DNA from: Plectosphaerella cucumerina
Lineage: Eukaryota; Ascomycota; Sordariomycetes; Glomerellales; Plectosphaerellaceae
Direction of reading: 5' to 3'
DNA length: 64,000 nucleotides
Assembly (NCBI GenBank): GCA_020746995.1
Contig: JAGPXD010000002.1
Location: 2,108,001 to 2,172,000 of the forward strand
Each line of letters starts with the position of its first letter. The stretch's first letter is position 1. The translations under genes were made by a program, and so were the position numbers. Below the pieces are notes generated by a model. That model had not been told where the DNA came from, did no database searches, and saw only the letters and a program-made list of their open reading frames with translations. This document shows positions 1-10,184 of this stretch, piece by piece.

Positions 1-1
1 C

Positions 2-571
2 AACAGGCAGTTCGTCTCCGCCGTCCGGGGCCAGGAAGACGACGCCCCGACCTCCAGCACCGCCAGAAAGCGAAAGACGCAGACCCCGCGGGCGTACATC
101 GACGAGGACATGATCGAGGACGCCCTGCTACAGCTCCAGGTCGTGCACGGCGTCCAGATCCACCACACGGCCGCGCCTATCGAGACGGCGCAGTGGATCG
201 CCGTCTTTACGCAGCACATCTCAACGGTGCCGTACCGCAAGCAGAAGGAGGCGGCCAACGCCGCCGGCGCAGGTTTCTGCATGGAGAGCGGCCAGGTCCG
301 CACGGGCGAGGACGTCCGCGATACGTACACGAAGATGCTCCAGGAGATAGTAAGGGTCACGGCGCCCATCGCGTACGGCATTGCGAACGAGTTTGGCACC
401 GTCTCGGAGCTCATCCGCGGGCTCGAAGAGGGCGGGCCGCTGGTGCTCGAGGCGTGCAGGAAGAGCGCCAACAAGGACGGGGCGCTCTCGGATCGCGCTG
501 TCGGGCAGGCCGTCAGCCGGAGGCTGCACAAGGTGTTCACTGGGCGAGACGAGACGAGCACGGATGTATGA
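2..571 (+). CDS. EME1: EME1/MMS4-type crossover junction endonuclease subunit, 3' part
   Basis: The frame is open from the window edge to a TGA at 569-571, so only the C-terminal ~189 residues are present. A basic stretch (ARKRKTQ) is followed by a region resembling the end of the ERCC4-type nuclease domain and the C-terminal helix-hairpin-helix part of fungal Eme1/Mms4. Supporting blocks are VQIHHTAAP, TEHISTVPYR-like FTQHISTVPYR, FCMESGQVRTGED, the helix MLQEIVRVTAPIAYGIA and a tail ending KVFTGRDETSTDV. In known systems Eme1/Mms4 is the non-catalytic partner of Mus81 and cleaves branched recombination and replication intermediates in the nucleus. No intron is seen in this part. The assignment rests on remembered family motifs; the catalytic-domain start lies outside the window. 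Confidence 0.72.
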   Translation, partial: NRQFVSAVRGQEDDAPTSSTARKRKTQTPRAYIDEDMIEDALLQLQVVHGVQIHHTAAPIETAQWIAVFTQHISTVPYRKQKEAANAAGAGFCMESGQVRTGEDVRDTYTKMLQEIVRVTAPIAYGIANEFGTVSELIRGLEEGGPLVLEACRKSANKDGALSDRAVGQAVSRRLHKVFTGRDETSTDV

Positions 572-646
572 TTGGGATCGCAGGAAATTATTGTATTCTA
601 GTCTGGAGAACAAGTCTATGCTTGCATCATGGCTATTTGGTAGAGG

Positions 647-1146
647 GCAGTGCTTCCTAGTAATCTGCGATCTTGAGATATCATTAGCCGAGGCTCGAGG
701 AAGAGAGTGCAACAATATGAGAACGGGAAGTGCTCGTGATCAGAAGGTGATGTAACAAAGTTTATCCACATGTATACTTTCGGTACAGGTCTGTGAATTT
801 GATCTCTCATCAGGAAAGCAGGGCTGGGTTGAAGAAAAAAATGTGTAAACATACCATTGAGGATGTGCTCTGCCTCTAGGTCCAAGGTCACGACAGAAAG
901 CAGCGCTTGCTGGTAATCTAGCATCTTAGGATATTGTTAGCCAAGGCTCGAAGCAGAGAGTGCAACAATAACAGAGTGAGAAGTGCTTGTGTCAGATAGC
1001 GGTTGGACAAAGTTTATCCACATGTATACTTTCGGTACAGGTCTGTGAAGTTTGGTCTCTCATCACGAAAAGCAGAGATGGGTTGAAGAAGAAAAAAGTG
1101 CAAACATACCATTGAGGAAGATGCCCCCGGGTCCAAGGTCGCGACC
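647..1146. repeat. Tandem duplication of a ~250-bp non-coding segment
   Basis: Two adjacent diverged copies (about 647-899 and 900-1146) share long blocks: a GTAATCT start, GAGAGTGCAACAATA, the run AAAGTTTATCCACATGTATACTTTCGG in the middle, AACATACCATTGAGGA and GGTCCAAGGTC at the end. On the minus strand each copy carries a good intron donor (GTATGTTT) and acceptor (TTCACAG) in the same places. The copies lie just downstream of the stop of the minus-strand phosphatase gene, so they could be duplicated 3'-UTR intron units, or the remains of a duplicated terminal exon. Differences are scattered substitutions and small indels. Confidence 0.8.
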
Positions 1147-1153
1147 GGGGCGG

Positions 1154-1998
1154 CTATTTCTCAAGCTGCTCCTCGGCCTTGCGCTTCTTGGATGGTCCAG
1201 GGGCGAAGAAGGATGTGACAGTCCTTTGCCGAGCGTCGTGCTGGGCACTGCCGATGCCGCCGCGTGTCTTCTTCAGGCCGGCGAGGTGCGCGACGCTGTT
1301 GATTGATGCGACGGTGAGGCGGCAGTGTGGCCAGCGCGGCGGCGGCGTCGACGGCGCCGAAGCATCGACCACGATGTCGAGTTGGGTGAAGCCTGTGTTG
1401 CTCCAGCGTGCGGGGACATCGGCGTTCAGCGACGAGACCCGGGATGGCTGGAAGCACTCTGGACCGCGGAGGACGGCGAGCAGAGAGGCGAGGATCATGC
1501 CGTGCGACACGATCGCGATGTTCGTTGTATCCTCGCCATCAGCGCAGGACAGGATAATCGGCGAAAGGTGCTCGTCAATGAATCTCGCCGACCGCTCGCG
1601 CATCGACTGCTTCGTCTCGATATCCTCAGCCGCCGCCACAGCCTTGTCCCAGCGCCGACCCTCGTCAGAACCAAAGTCCTTCTCGCGCAGGTCGGGGACC
1701 TGCACCAAGGGCGGCTTCGCTTCGGGTTGTGCTTCGTGGACGGCTTCGGCGGTCGAGACGGCCCTCTGGAGGTTCGAGGCAAAGATCCAATCGAGACGGG
1801 TGGATGCCAGGTGTGCGCCGAGCCGACGAGCCTGGATCGTGCCGTGTGATGTCAACGGAGAGTCGCGAACTCCTGCGCTGCGAGGTGGGTGGTAAGTAAA
1901 ACGTGTCGGCTCGTGCGCGACCGAGGGCCGTACAGGAGGCCGGCGACGTTGTCGACCGACTCGCCGTGTCGGATGAGGAAGAGGGTGATGTTTCCCAT
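1154..1998 (-). CDS. Histidine phosphatase (phosphoglycerate mutase-like) with C-terminal PIP-box-like motif
   Basis: CDS is complement(1154..1877, 1934..1998), 262 aa, with one 56-bp intron (1878-1933) that falls between NVAGLL and AGVRDSPLTSHG. The start at 1998 gives MGNITLFLIRHGESVDN, with the RHG signature of the branch; later blocks are TSHGTIQARRLG, FASNLQRAVSTAEA, LREKDFGSDEGRRW and the second catalytic histidine in IAIVSHGMILASLL. Such enzymes remove phosphate through a phosphohistidine; the substrate cannot be told from sequence. The C-terminus is unusual: QRTVTSFF followed by a basic KKRK tract, matching the PCNA-interaction consensus Q-x-x-h-x-x-F-F plus a possible nuclear signal. 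No signal peptide or membrane segment is seen. Confidence 0.85.
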
Positions 1999-2352
1999 GG
2001 TGGAAGGGGATTTGGGAGACAGCTACATTGTGCTGTGGCACCGCAGGAGTCTTGAGCGTGGAGGCGAGGCTCGGAACTGCCCTGGGCTGCTTGATGATGG
2101 AAGAAGCTGTCTCGTGGTTGGGAGAAGAGGTTTTCAAGCTTTTATGTGGTCCGCTGCCCTTATCGGGCGGGTGGTCTAATCGTGGTAGGTGATGAGTCAG
2201 CCAATGGACGGCAGTGTCTTTATCAGCAGCCGTCTCCCTCCCGTTGCTTGCAAGTTGCTATTCTCAAATTTGTTCATTTTCATGTCAATTCCTCCTGTCA
2301 GGGCATCCCGCGATCTTGAGTGTCGCAGAAAGGCGTTTGCTCCACCAGGCGA

Positions 2353-4338
2353 CTAGAACATATCACAGGCTACAGATCGAATCTCGCCCCGAGTCATCTC
2401 CTTCGCCAGCGCGGCACACCTCCCACTCGTCGTGAACAGAACCTTCAGCGTGCTGGACCGCAGGACGCCGACGAGCCGCCGAAGTTGTGCTTCCGTTCCG
2501 CGACTATCGAGCCAATGCAACGCGTCAATCACACAAAGCGTTCCCGAAGGCATCACCTTCGCAACGGCGTCGAGTACTTCCAAGCCGCGATCCCAGGTTT
2601 TCAGGCTCCCGTCAAGTTCCAGGATATCCTCAGGAGTGAGACAGAGAGCATCCTCGAATCGCACCCCAGGATCTGACGCTGAGATCTGGCGGATGATGTC
2701 GAAAAGCTGCGCAATAACTGCGTAGAGGAGCGCCACTGCCGCCTGGGCCTCTTTCGACGGGTTGCCTTCGCGCAGCGGTTCCCTTCGTTGCAGGCGGCAG
2801 AAGTAGGATGCAAAGTACAACTTTCCACCGCCTGAGAGATTCACCCCCGCCACAATGTCGATAAGCTTTGCTGCGATCATAGACATGGGATTCTCTTGGT
2901 CCTGTGAGAACGTGGCCTGATCCGCGCAAAGCCAGAGGAGAGACGAGGTGGACGATGATGCCTTGAGCCAGTCGCTTAAACCCAAGACAATGTCCGGCGG
3001 GATGAGACTGGCCTCAGCTCCGACGGACTTGAGCCGGAATCGGTCTCGTTCGAAGTATGCCTGGAGAGCCTGAGAGCTGTCGAGCAGCTCTTGAAGTATG
3101 ATGTTGTCGTTGGTGACTACCGGTAGGTCAGCTTTTCCAGCCAGTGACATTATACTTCCGGGTAGTAGCTTACCATCCTCGACCGAGAAGATCGATGGCG
3201 AGATGCTTCGTGATATGATCCTCCGAGCATCTCTGATGACCGCCTGCTGCTCATCCAGATACTGCGTAGATTGGCTCTTGAGAAGCTGATTGAGCACATC
3301 TCCGAGTTGCAGTAGGCCTTGAGCATGTGTCTGCTCGATCCGAGCCATCTGTTGCCTGAGGACCCCGAATTGTTCGAACGACGTCTCAAAACCAACCTTG
3401 ACTGCCTTCTGAGTACCCTGGGTGGTGTACGCTTTGATGCGGTCCGCCTTGTCTTTGATATTCTCCAGCTCCCCCTTGTAGCTGTCACGCAAGTTTTCGT
3501 TGAAAGATGATCCAAATCGTTTCAGTTTCTTCTGGGTGAGCCATCTCGACACGCTACCAAGGTACTGGAAGATGGCAGAGTACAGCTCGGCGACTCGTCT
3601 GCGCATCTCATCCGTGCTGAAAAGATGCAGGTCGTTGTGACAGTTTGCTGTTATTTCGTCAATCTTGCACAGCGCTTCGGCGATGTCTTCGGCCATCCCC
3701 TCGTGTGTCACGCTTGCCTGGCCTTGTCAGTATCGGGCCGTGGCCGCCAAGTGGGTGTCCCTGACTTACTTGGATAATCGCCGTAATGCTTCCAGCAAAT
3801 ATTGATACATATTCGCTCGACTGTGGCAGCATGTTGAGCAGGGACTTGTGTGAGTCAAGGCCACCGCAGACGCGGTGGAAGCGACTTTTGGCCCTTGCCC
3901 ACCCCCCTTGGCGACCTTGTGCTCCTCTCGCTGCAAGAGCATTGCTGATGAGCCGTGTGATTCCCTCTGGGGTGGGATCGATATCATCAAGATTAAGTCG
4001 ATCGTCCCTCTTGCTGTTGTTCTGATAATCTCTCCAGATCTCTTGAAGTTGCTTGGCACTCTTGGTCATATCCTCGTTGACAGGATCACTATCCGAGCAT
4101 GTCAGTAAATGCATTTGCAAGGGCCGTGGTTGGCGTACCTCCTTGACTCGAAGTCCGTCGAGCCGAACAATGCTCGCCATGGCTCGGCTAGAATCTCCAA
4201 GTTGGCCTGCTCTCTCACCAAAGCGTGAGCCAGCGTATGCTCGCTACTAGTATGCCGAGACTCGGACAAGCGCTGCTCGACTTCGTAGCTGTAAGACCTG
4301 ACCAGGGCAAATGCCTGCCGGTCCTCGTTCAGAGACAT
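2353..4338 (-). CDS. DUF7708 / STAND-like fungal protein lacking a visible P-loop
   Basis: CDS is complement(2353..3717, 3770..4088, 4139..4338), 627 aa, with introns of 52 and 50 bp joined in frame (FESR/SDPVNED and TAIIQ/ASVTHEG). Residues ~90-240 resemble the fungal DUF7708 domain (LLNMLPQSSEYVSIFAG, MRRRVAELYSAIFQYL, WLTQKKLKRF). A middle region (KVGFETSFEQFGVLRQQMARIEQ) looks helical. The C-terminal half keeps a Walker-B-like LCVIDALHWLD and sensor-like KVLFTTSGR, but where a P-loop is expected the text reads LLWLCADQATFSQ with no GxxxxGK[ST]. It may be an adaptor or pseudo-NTPase. Related proteins are common in Pezizomycotina, with functions mostly unknown. It is divergent from the AAA+ ATPase gene at 4830. 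Confidence 0.78.
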
Positions 4339-4829
4339 GTCGTAGGTGAATAGCTTGTGAAGAGTAGAGTTTGCGTCGTTGACAACTTCAAAGCTGCTGT
4401 ATGGCTGAGATTGGAGTTCAGCAGGAGCATGGCCAGACTTGAGGGGTCACCATGGAAATGCCCCCCAACCGCCGACTATTTCGGTTCACCGAGGTGTGGC
4501 CTGTCGCCAGCGGGGCGCATGTCCAGCCAACGAGACGGATAAATTCGTCGAAGGGTGCCATCCTTCATGCAATCTGCATGCAGTCTGTTGAAGTGCACGC
4601 TTATCATTCGCCGTCTTACCCGGTGTCGCTGACGACCTCTGTGTGGAGCTTCAGCCCCGGTCGAAGCCCTGGACAATCCATACACCTTCATTCCCCCGCT
4701 CCCCTCATTCATGCCTCGAATACGAAACGTTTTCTCACTCGTTTGAGCTTGGTTTGAAGCTTCTCTTAGGTATGTACGTGGGTCTGAGGGTTGGCGAAGA
4801 AGATAATTGACTTCCATCGCAGCCACAAT
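4339..4829. promoter_or_regulatory. Shared divergent promoter of the DUF7708 and AAA+ genes
   Basis: A 491-bp gap separates the two start codons, which point away from each other. Short ORFs on both strands here lack family features and are taken as chance. A stretch of CT-rich, ATG-free sequence just before 4830 (cattcccccgctcccctc) is typical of fungal transcription start regions. Co-regulation is an inference from the geometry only. Confidence 0.5.
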
Positions 4830-7415
4830 ATGTCGCCATCCGAGGTGACCACGGCCGAAGCGGCTCCAGCCTCGGCTGGCACCAGGGAAAGCACCAAGAC
4901 AGTGTCCTCGGAGTCGACGTCGACGAACACACCAACCAACTCACCTAGAGTTCGGTGGCGTGTCAACTACCGGAACATTGAGACCAACGATCTTGTCTAC
5001 GAAGCTTTTGGAGACCAGGAAGGCGACGCCGACGTTCAAGGCAATCTTCCCCAGGGCGAACCATCTTTCGAGATCATCAAGCTCTATCACACCAAGCAGG
5101 AGAAGGAAGACTCAGCTTCGAAATCGGACTCCAAAGGGCCTCCTCCTCCGGCAATTCACCTGGGACCTCCGAAATACTCCATCAGCATCCACTCGGAAGA
5201 AATCATCAACGCTCTGCACTCTGTCGTCAAGTACTACCCTCAGGTAAAGTTGGAGGAGAGTCCTCTCACTTTGCGCTTCCCATACGCGATGCTCTGCCAT
5301 CACTACGACGAGCTGGAGAAGTTCGCCATCACTTGCCGGGACAGAGATCCATCGACAGCTTGTGACCTGGAGAAGAACGCCTACGGTCACATATCTTTGC
5401 TCTTGAGCTACCTTGACGATTGCGTCATGCCACAAGTACGAGCAGAGCAAGAGCTGAACCGGCGCGGAAGCTACACGTGGCGCTGGATGTGGGTTGGGCG
5501 GAAGCCGGGCCGCACAATCTTCAGCAGAACGAGGGAAGCAGAAGGGTGGTACGCCTCAATCATCTACGACATGACAGGCGGTCCGTGGGAAGATTCCAAC
5601 ACGTGGTATATCAGGTATTGGAACCTGGAATTCGATGGGGAGTATCTGGGTCGCGTTCTGAAGGAGGTTGACCATGACTCTTGGGCTGGAGAGGGTGACC
5701 TTGGGGAGCAGATGTTGCTGCTCAACATGGCGGGCGACGATACGGAGCCAACGGATCCTACCGCTCAAGAAGCGATACGGATGGGCAAGCTGTACTGGGA
5801 GCTGGCCGAGGGCAAGTGTCAGTGGCATTCCGGTAAAGTTGTCGACTTTCCACACAACGAGGTAAGCACATCAAGATTCCGGCTGGCAAGCTCACCAGTG
5901 GAAGGTCAGGGGCAGCCCGTTTTGTTAATCACTTCATAGATCGATGGCCTCGTCATGGTAGATCCCAAGGCGTATCTGACGAGCCCAATCGGCTCAGCTC
6001 GGGTCCAGATGGACCGATCTGACGAGTTGGACTGGGTGACGCACTGCAACTGTGCCGTTTGCCAGAAGAGGAAAGAAACCAACACCACTTGGGACGGGGA
6101 GCGAAAGGAGCCACCCTTTGCCGGCTACAACTGGATCACCCATGTCATCACGAAGCGCGGAGAACTCGAGATGAACTGGCGGCACTATCTTCTGTGTCCC
6201 AAGAGCGTTCATGCGTTCATCTTCAGGTCCAGGCATTGGCGTATGGCATCCCCTGTCTCCTGGGTCCCCGGAAAATGCTAATCCGGTCTTCACAGAGGAG
6301 GTCTACCTGAAGAATCTTCAAGACCCAAAGTTCGACAAGGGAATGATTGAGTTCCTCGAGATGGAAACCAAGCAGCTTGGCAGGCTCAAGGCACTGGCCA
6401 CTGCTTATTGTCGAAAAGACAAGAACGGGAAGAAGATCGATCGGCCTTCCTGGAGTGCTGATTTCGTGCAAGGCAAGGGAAAGGGGCTCACCTTCTTGCT
6501 TCACGGGAAGCCGGGAGTGGGCAAGACATGGACAGCAGGTAAGGATTCTTCCTTGGCTCTACGATCCTCTGTGCACTGCTTTGGAAAGATCACTGACTTA
6601 GATGTTGCCAGAATGCATTGCCGAGTTCACAGAGAGCCCTCTGATGATCCTCAACACCAGCGACATTGGGACAAACGCTGTCACCATCGAGGGCAACCTC
6701 ACGAGACACTTTCAGCAAGCCAAGAGCTGGGGTGCGGTGCTCCTCATCGATGAAGCCGACATCTTCATGGAACGTCGGTCTACGAGGAACCTTGAGAGAA
6801 ACGCGCTCGTTGCTGGTGAGTGAAATGAAGTCGTCAGCACCCTCAGCCGACTGACATTTCTTTCAGGCTTCCTTCGCGCCCTCGAGTTCTACGACGGCAT
6901 CCTCTTCCTCACAACCAACAGGGTCGGTGCTTTCGATGATGCCTTCATCTCCCGCATCCACGTGCAACTCTACTACAAGGATTTTACGGACGAGCAGCGC
7001 CAGAAGATCTGGCAGAACTTTGCCGAGAAGCTCAAACAGGAGAGGGGAGACTCCATCCGACTCAATATTGATGCTCGGGAGTATCTGCAGAGCTCTGCAC
7101 TGCGCGCGTTGAAGTGGAATGGTCGGGAGATTCGCAATGGTGAGTTCAATTCGGAGAAGCTGCCGCCGAGCTTCGATAACCATCGTCTTCGCTAACACAC
7201 TTCCAGCTTTCCAGACTGCAGTCTCCCTGGCTGAGTACGAAGCTCAACCCTATCCCGGCATTGAGAACACGATCCAAGTGACCGAAGACCACTTCAAAGC
7301 CGTCATTGAGCTGTCAAGGGACTTCAAGGAGTATCTTGACGAGCTGCACTTGAAGAGCGAGGATGGGAGGGCGGCTGCCAGACTGGAGAGGCTGGACAGC
7401 TTCCAAGGTGTTTGA
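4830..7415 (+). CDS. AAA+ ATPase with fungal N-terminal DUF7025-type domain
   Basis: CDS is join(4830..5861, 5940..6240, 6296..6538, 6612..6815, 6867..7139, 7207..7415), 753 aa; all five introns are 51-78 bp and keep frame. The ATG at 4830 (MSPSEVTT) was chosen because the frame upstream has no ATG. The N-terminal half carries the conserved fungal region before the AAA module (LTLRFPYAMLCHHYDELE, FLxCP-type YLLCPKSVHAF). The AAA domain has Walker A GKPGVGKT (~515-522), Walker B VLLIDEAD (~575), sensor-1 ILFLTTNRVGAFDDAF and a following arginine-bearing SRIHVQL. It is probably an active ATPase remodelling an unknown partner. The intron at 6539 splits the helix directly after Walker A. It shares its promoter with the DUF7708 gene. 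Confidence 0.9.
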
Positions 7416-7591
7416 GAAGGCAGTGGCTTGACTGAAGGATGACATTGTGTCCACCCATTTCAAATCAACATCACCAGTAACAAACAACCTCACTCAGCCA
7501 GAGACATTCGTCCCCTTTTCGAGCCCCTCTATCAAGCTGAGAAGCCTCTATGAACTGACCGAGAGTCCCGCTTACTCATCCAAAGCCGGTT

Positions 7592-7677
7592 GCCCGGCTA
7601 GCTCAATCGGTAGAGCGTGAGACTCTTAAACAAGAGATCACATCTCAAGGTTGTGGGTTCGACCCCCACGTCGGGCT
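7592..7677 (+). tRNA. tRNA-Lys(CTT) with a 13-nt intron
   Basis: The acceptor stem GCCCGGC pairs with GTCGGGC at the 3' end. The D-arm (AGCTCAATCGGTAGAGC), the anticodon stem TGAGA/TCTCA with loop CTCTTAA, and the T-arm (TGTGGGTTCGACCCCCACG) are all present. The anticodon CTT is at 7625-7627. About 13 extra bases (aacaagagatcac) sit between positions 37 and 38, the standard place of nuclear tRNA introns removed by the tRNA splicing endonuclease. Confidence 0.95.
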
Positions 7678-8426
7678 CAATTCCTGACGTCTCCTTCATG
7701 GAGTCTGACGATTACTTTTTGCTTTCAGCTTGGAAATGACTGTGGCTCCCGGTGGCTCTGTGGCAAAGGAGCGAGCGTTCATGAGTGAGAGGCGCGGTGG
7801 GTGATATGCCTCAAGATCTCTAGCGTTGAGTTGGCGATCTTGATGTCTCTCCACTGCGTCCTCACCCCCAAGCCCCGGGAAACAGCCCCAATGACTCCAA
7901 GCACCTTGTTCAGTGAGACTAGGTAGGGCTTAGACAGTTCAAATTGTAGATTGAAGTGTTTCGCTGGACGATGAGCAGCAACATGGGCTGGCTTGCCTTG
8001 CCCATTTATCCTCCAGCATCGATGAGACAGTGTAAGCAGGCATAGTCAAGGAGAGGACCAAGGTGAGTGAAGCCGGGGGAGCATCCAGACAAATGCCTGA
8101 TGGAGGCATGATGTCGCTGATCAGGACGGACCTCCCGCCGACGGCCTCTCTCCGATAGGCACGCATCGTGGTCGACCCATCAGCATATTCCGGCTAAAGT
8201 CGAAGGTGGGGGAGTCGAACGCGGGGAATCTTGGCTCTCGGAGAATCCACGTTCAAGAAGGCAGCTTCTCCAAATCCAGCTACCCTCGACGACCTCATCT
8301 CGTTGCTCATACTTCCCAAGTTGCTCATAGGACGACAAACACAGGAACTTGGGCATCCAGGAAGAATCATTCTCAGTATTCAGAAACTTCAAATTCGCAC
8401 ACAGCCCAGGGCCTCAGATTCCCACC
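7678..8426. other. Intergenic region, tRNA-Lys to GH43 gene
   Basis: About 750 bp without a recognisable gene. Short ORFs such as those on the minus strand around 7939-8392 show no family motif. The last ~250 bp should hold the GH43 promoter and 5' UTR; the start codon context at 8427 is CCCACCATGC, a strong fungal Kozak match. Confidence 0.6.
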
Positions 8427-10052
8427 ATGCCGACAATCACCAACCCCATCCTCCCCGGGTTCAACCCCGACCCCTCGATCCTCCGCGTCGGCGAGGACTA
8501 CTACATCGCCACATCCACCTTTGAATGGTTCCCCGGCGTCCAGATCCACCACTCCAAGGACCTCGCAAACTGGGACCTCGTCACCCGCCCGTTGACGCGC
8601 AAGAGCCAGCTCGACATGCGCGGCGACCCCGACAGCTGCGGCGTCTGGGCCCCTTGCCTGACCCACGACGGCTCCCGCTTCTGGCTCGTCTACACCGACG
8701 TCAAGCGCAAGGACGGCTCCTTCAAGGACGCCCACAACTACATTGTCAGCAGCCCCTCCATCGAAGGGCCCTGGTCCGACCCCGTCTTCGCCAACTCATC
8801 CGGCTTCGACCCCTCCCTCTTCCACGACGACGATGGACGCAAGTGGTTCGTCAATATGCTCTGGGACCACCGCCGCCGGCCCCAGGCCTTTGCCGGCATC
8901 GTCCTGCAGGAGTTTGACGCCGAGGCCGGTAAGCTCGTCGGCCCGCGTAAGAACATCTACCTCGGCACCGACTTGCGCCTCGTCGAGGGTCCTCACCTCT
9001 ACAAGCGCAACGGGTGGTACTACCTCCTGACCGCCGAGGGCGGCACCGCCTACGACCATGCCTGCACGCTTGCGCGGTCTCGTGACATCCGGGGCCCTTA
9101 CGAGACGCACCCCCAGAAGCACGTCATAACGTCCAAGGATGCGCCGTTCGCACCACTCCAGCGCGCTGGTCATGGCGACATTGTCGAGACCCCTGAGGGT
9201 AAGGTGTACATGGTTCATCTCTCGGGACGACCCATCACGCAGAAGCGTCGGTGCATCCTGGGTCGCGAGACTGCCCTCCAGGAGGCCTACTGGGGCGACG
9301 ACGACTGGCTGTACGTCAAGAACGGACCCGTGCCGTCGCTCCACGTCGAGGTTCCCGGCACCTTTGACGAGGCCAAGTACTGGGCCGAGAGAAAGTACAC
9401 ATTTGCCGCCGCCGATGGCCTGCACAAGGACCTGCAGTGGCTGCGCACGCCGGAGCCGGAGCGCATCTTCTCGCTGAGCGACAACGACGGCGCCCTGACG
9501 CTGTATGGACGCGAGTCGATCGGGTCGTGGTTCGAACAGGCTCTTGTGGCGCGGCGCCAGACGCACTTCTCCTACGATGCCGAGACGGTCGTCGACTTCT
9601 CCCCCGAGGACGAGCGGCAGTTTGCCGGCCTGACAGCCTACTACTGCCGCTTCAACTTCTTCTACCTCACCTTGACGGCTGACGCCGACGGCAACCGCGA
9701 GCTTCTCCTGCAGACCTCCGAGGCCTCATGGCCCGACGGCAACTTGAAGACGCCCTTCCAGGCGCCCGTGTCGCTGCCGGCAGAGGGCAAGGTGCGGCTG
9801 GCGCTGAGCATCCGCGGCGACGCGCTGCAGTTCTCGTTCGCGCTTGAGGGCGAGGAGCTGAAGCCCGTGGGGCCGGTGTACGAGGCGTCGATCCTGTCGG
9901 ACGAGTGCGGCGGGCACCAGGCGCACGGCAGCTTCACGGGGGCGTTTGTGGGCGTGGCGTGTTCCGATTTGAACGGGCTGGCCAAGCCGGCCAAGTTTGA
10001 CTATTTCGTGTACAGGCCGGTGAAGCACGAGACTGACCGGTACGAGGTGTAG
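8427..10052 (+). CDS. GH43 beta-xylosidase / alpha-L-arabinofuranosidase (intracellular type)
   Basis: Intronless, 541 aa, starting MPTITNPILPGFNPDPSI at 8427. The five-bladed propeller carries the GH43 residues: catalytic base Asp in FNPDPSI, the pKa-modulating Asp in SGFDPSLF, and the acid Glu in VEGPHLYKR. The C-terminal part (from ~330) is the beta-sandwich found in GH43_11-type xylosidases (AYYCRFNFFYLTLTAD, FTGAFVGVACSDLNG). There is no signal peptide, so the enzyme probably works in the cytosol on imported xylo-oligosaccharides. Family members release xylose from the non-reducing end of beta-1,4-xylooligomers, some also arabinose. Its 3' end faces the bZIP gene 133 bp away. Confidence 0.93.
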   Translation: MPTITNPILPGFNPDPSILRVGEDYYIATSTFEWFPGVQIHHSKDLANWDLVTRPLTRKSQLDMRGDPDSCGVWAPCLTHDGSRFWLVYTDVKRKDGSFKDAHNYIVSSPSIEGPWSDPVFANSSGFDPSLFHDDDGRKWFVNMLWDHRRRPQAFAGIVLQEFDAEAGKLVGPRKNIYLGTDLRLVEGPHLYKRNGWYYLLTAEGGTAYDHACTLARSRDIRGPYETHPQKHVITSKDAPFAPLQRAGHGDIVETPEGKVYMVHLSGRPITQKRRCILGRETALQEAYWGDDDWLYVKNGPVPSLHVEVPGTFDEAKYWAERKYTFAAADGLHKDLQWLRTPEPERIFSLSDNDGALTLYGRESIGSWFEQALVARRQTHFSYDAETVVDFSPEDERQFAGLTAYYCRFNFFYLTLTADADGNRELLLQTSEASWPDGNLKTPFQAPVSLPAEGKVRLALSIRGDALQFSFALEGEELKPVGPVYEASILSDECGGHQAHGSFTGAFVGVACSDLNGLAKPAKFDYFVYRPVKHETDRYEV

Positions 10053-10184
10053 GTTGATGGGGTCGAGTGTGTGTTTGAATAGATTGGGTAGGACCGTAAA
10101 GTCCGCTGGTCAGATATTACAAGATGTACATGGTATCACAAATGTTGCCTCTGATAAGTCGACATGCCCTGACAGGCGAGAAGG

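Noticed and set aside
8796..9566. 256-codon ORF on the minus strand inside the GH43 gene
   Set aside because: It is the antisense shadow of a GC-rich coding exon; no domain or start context.
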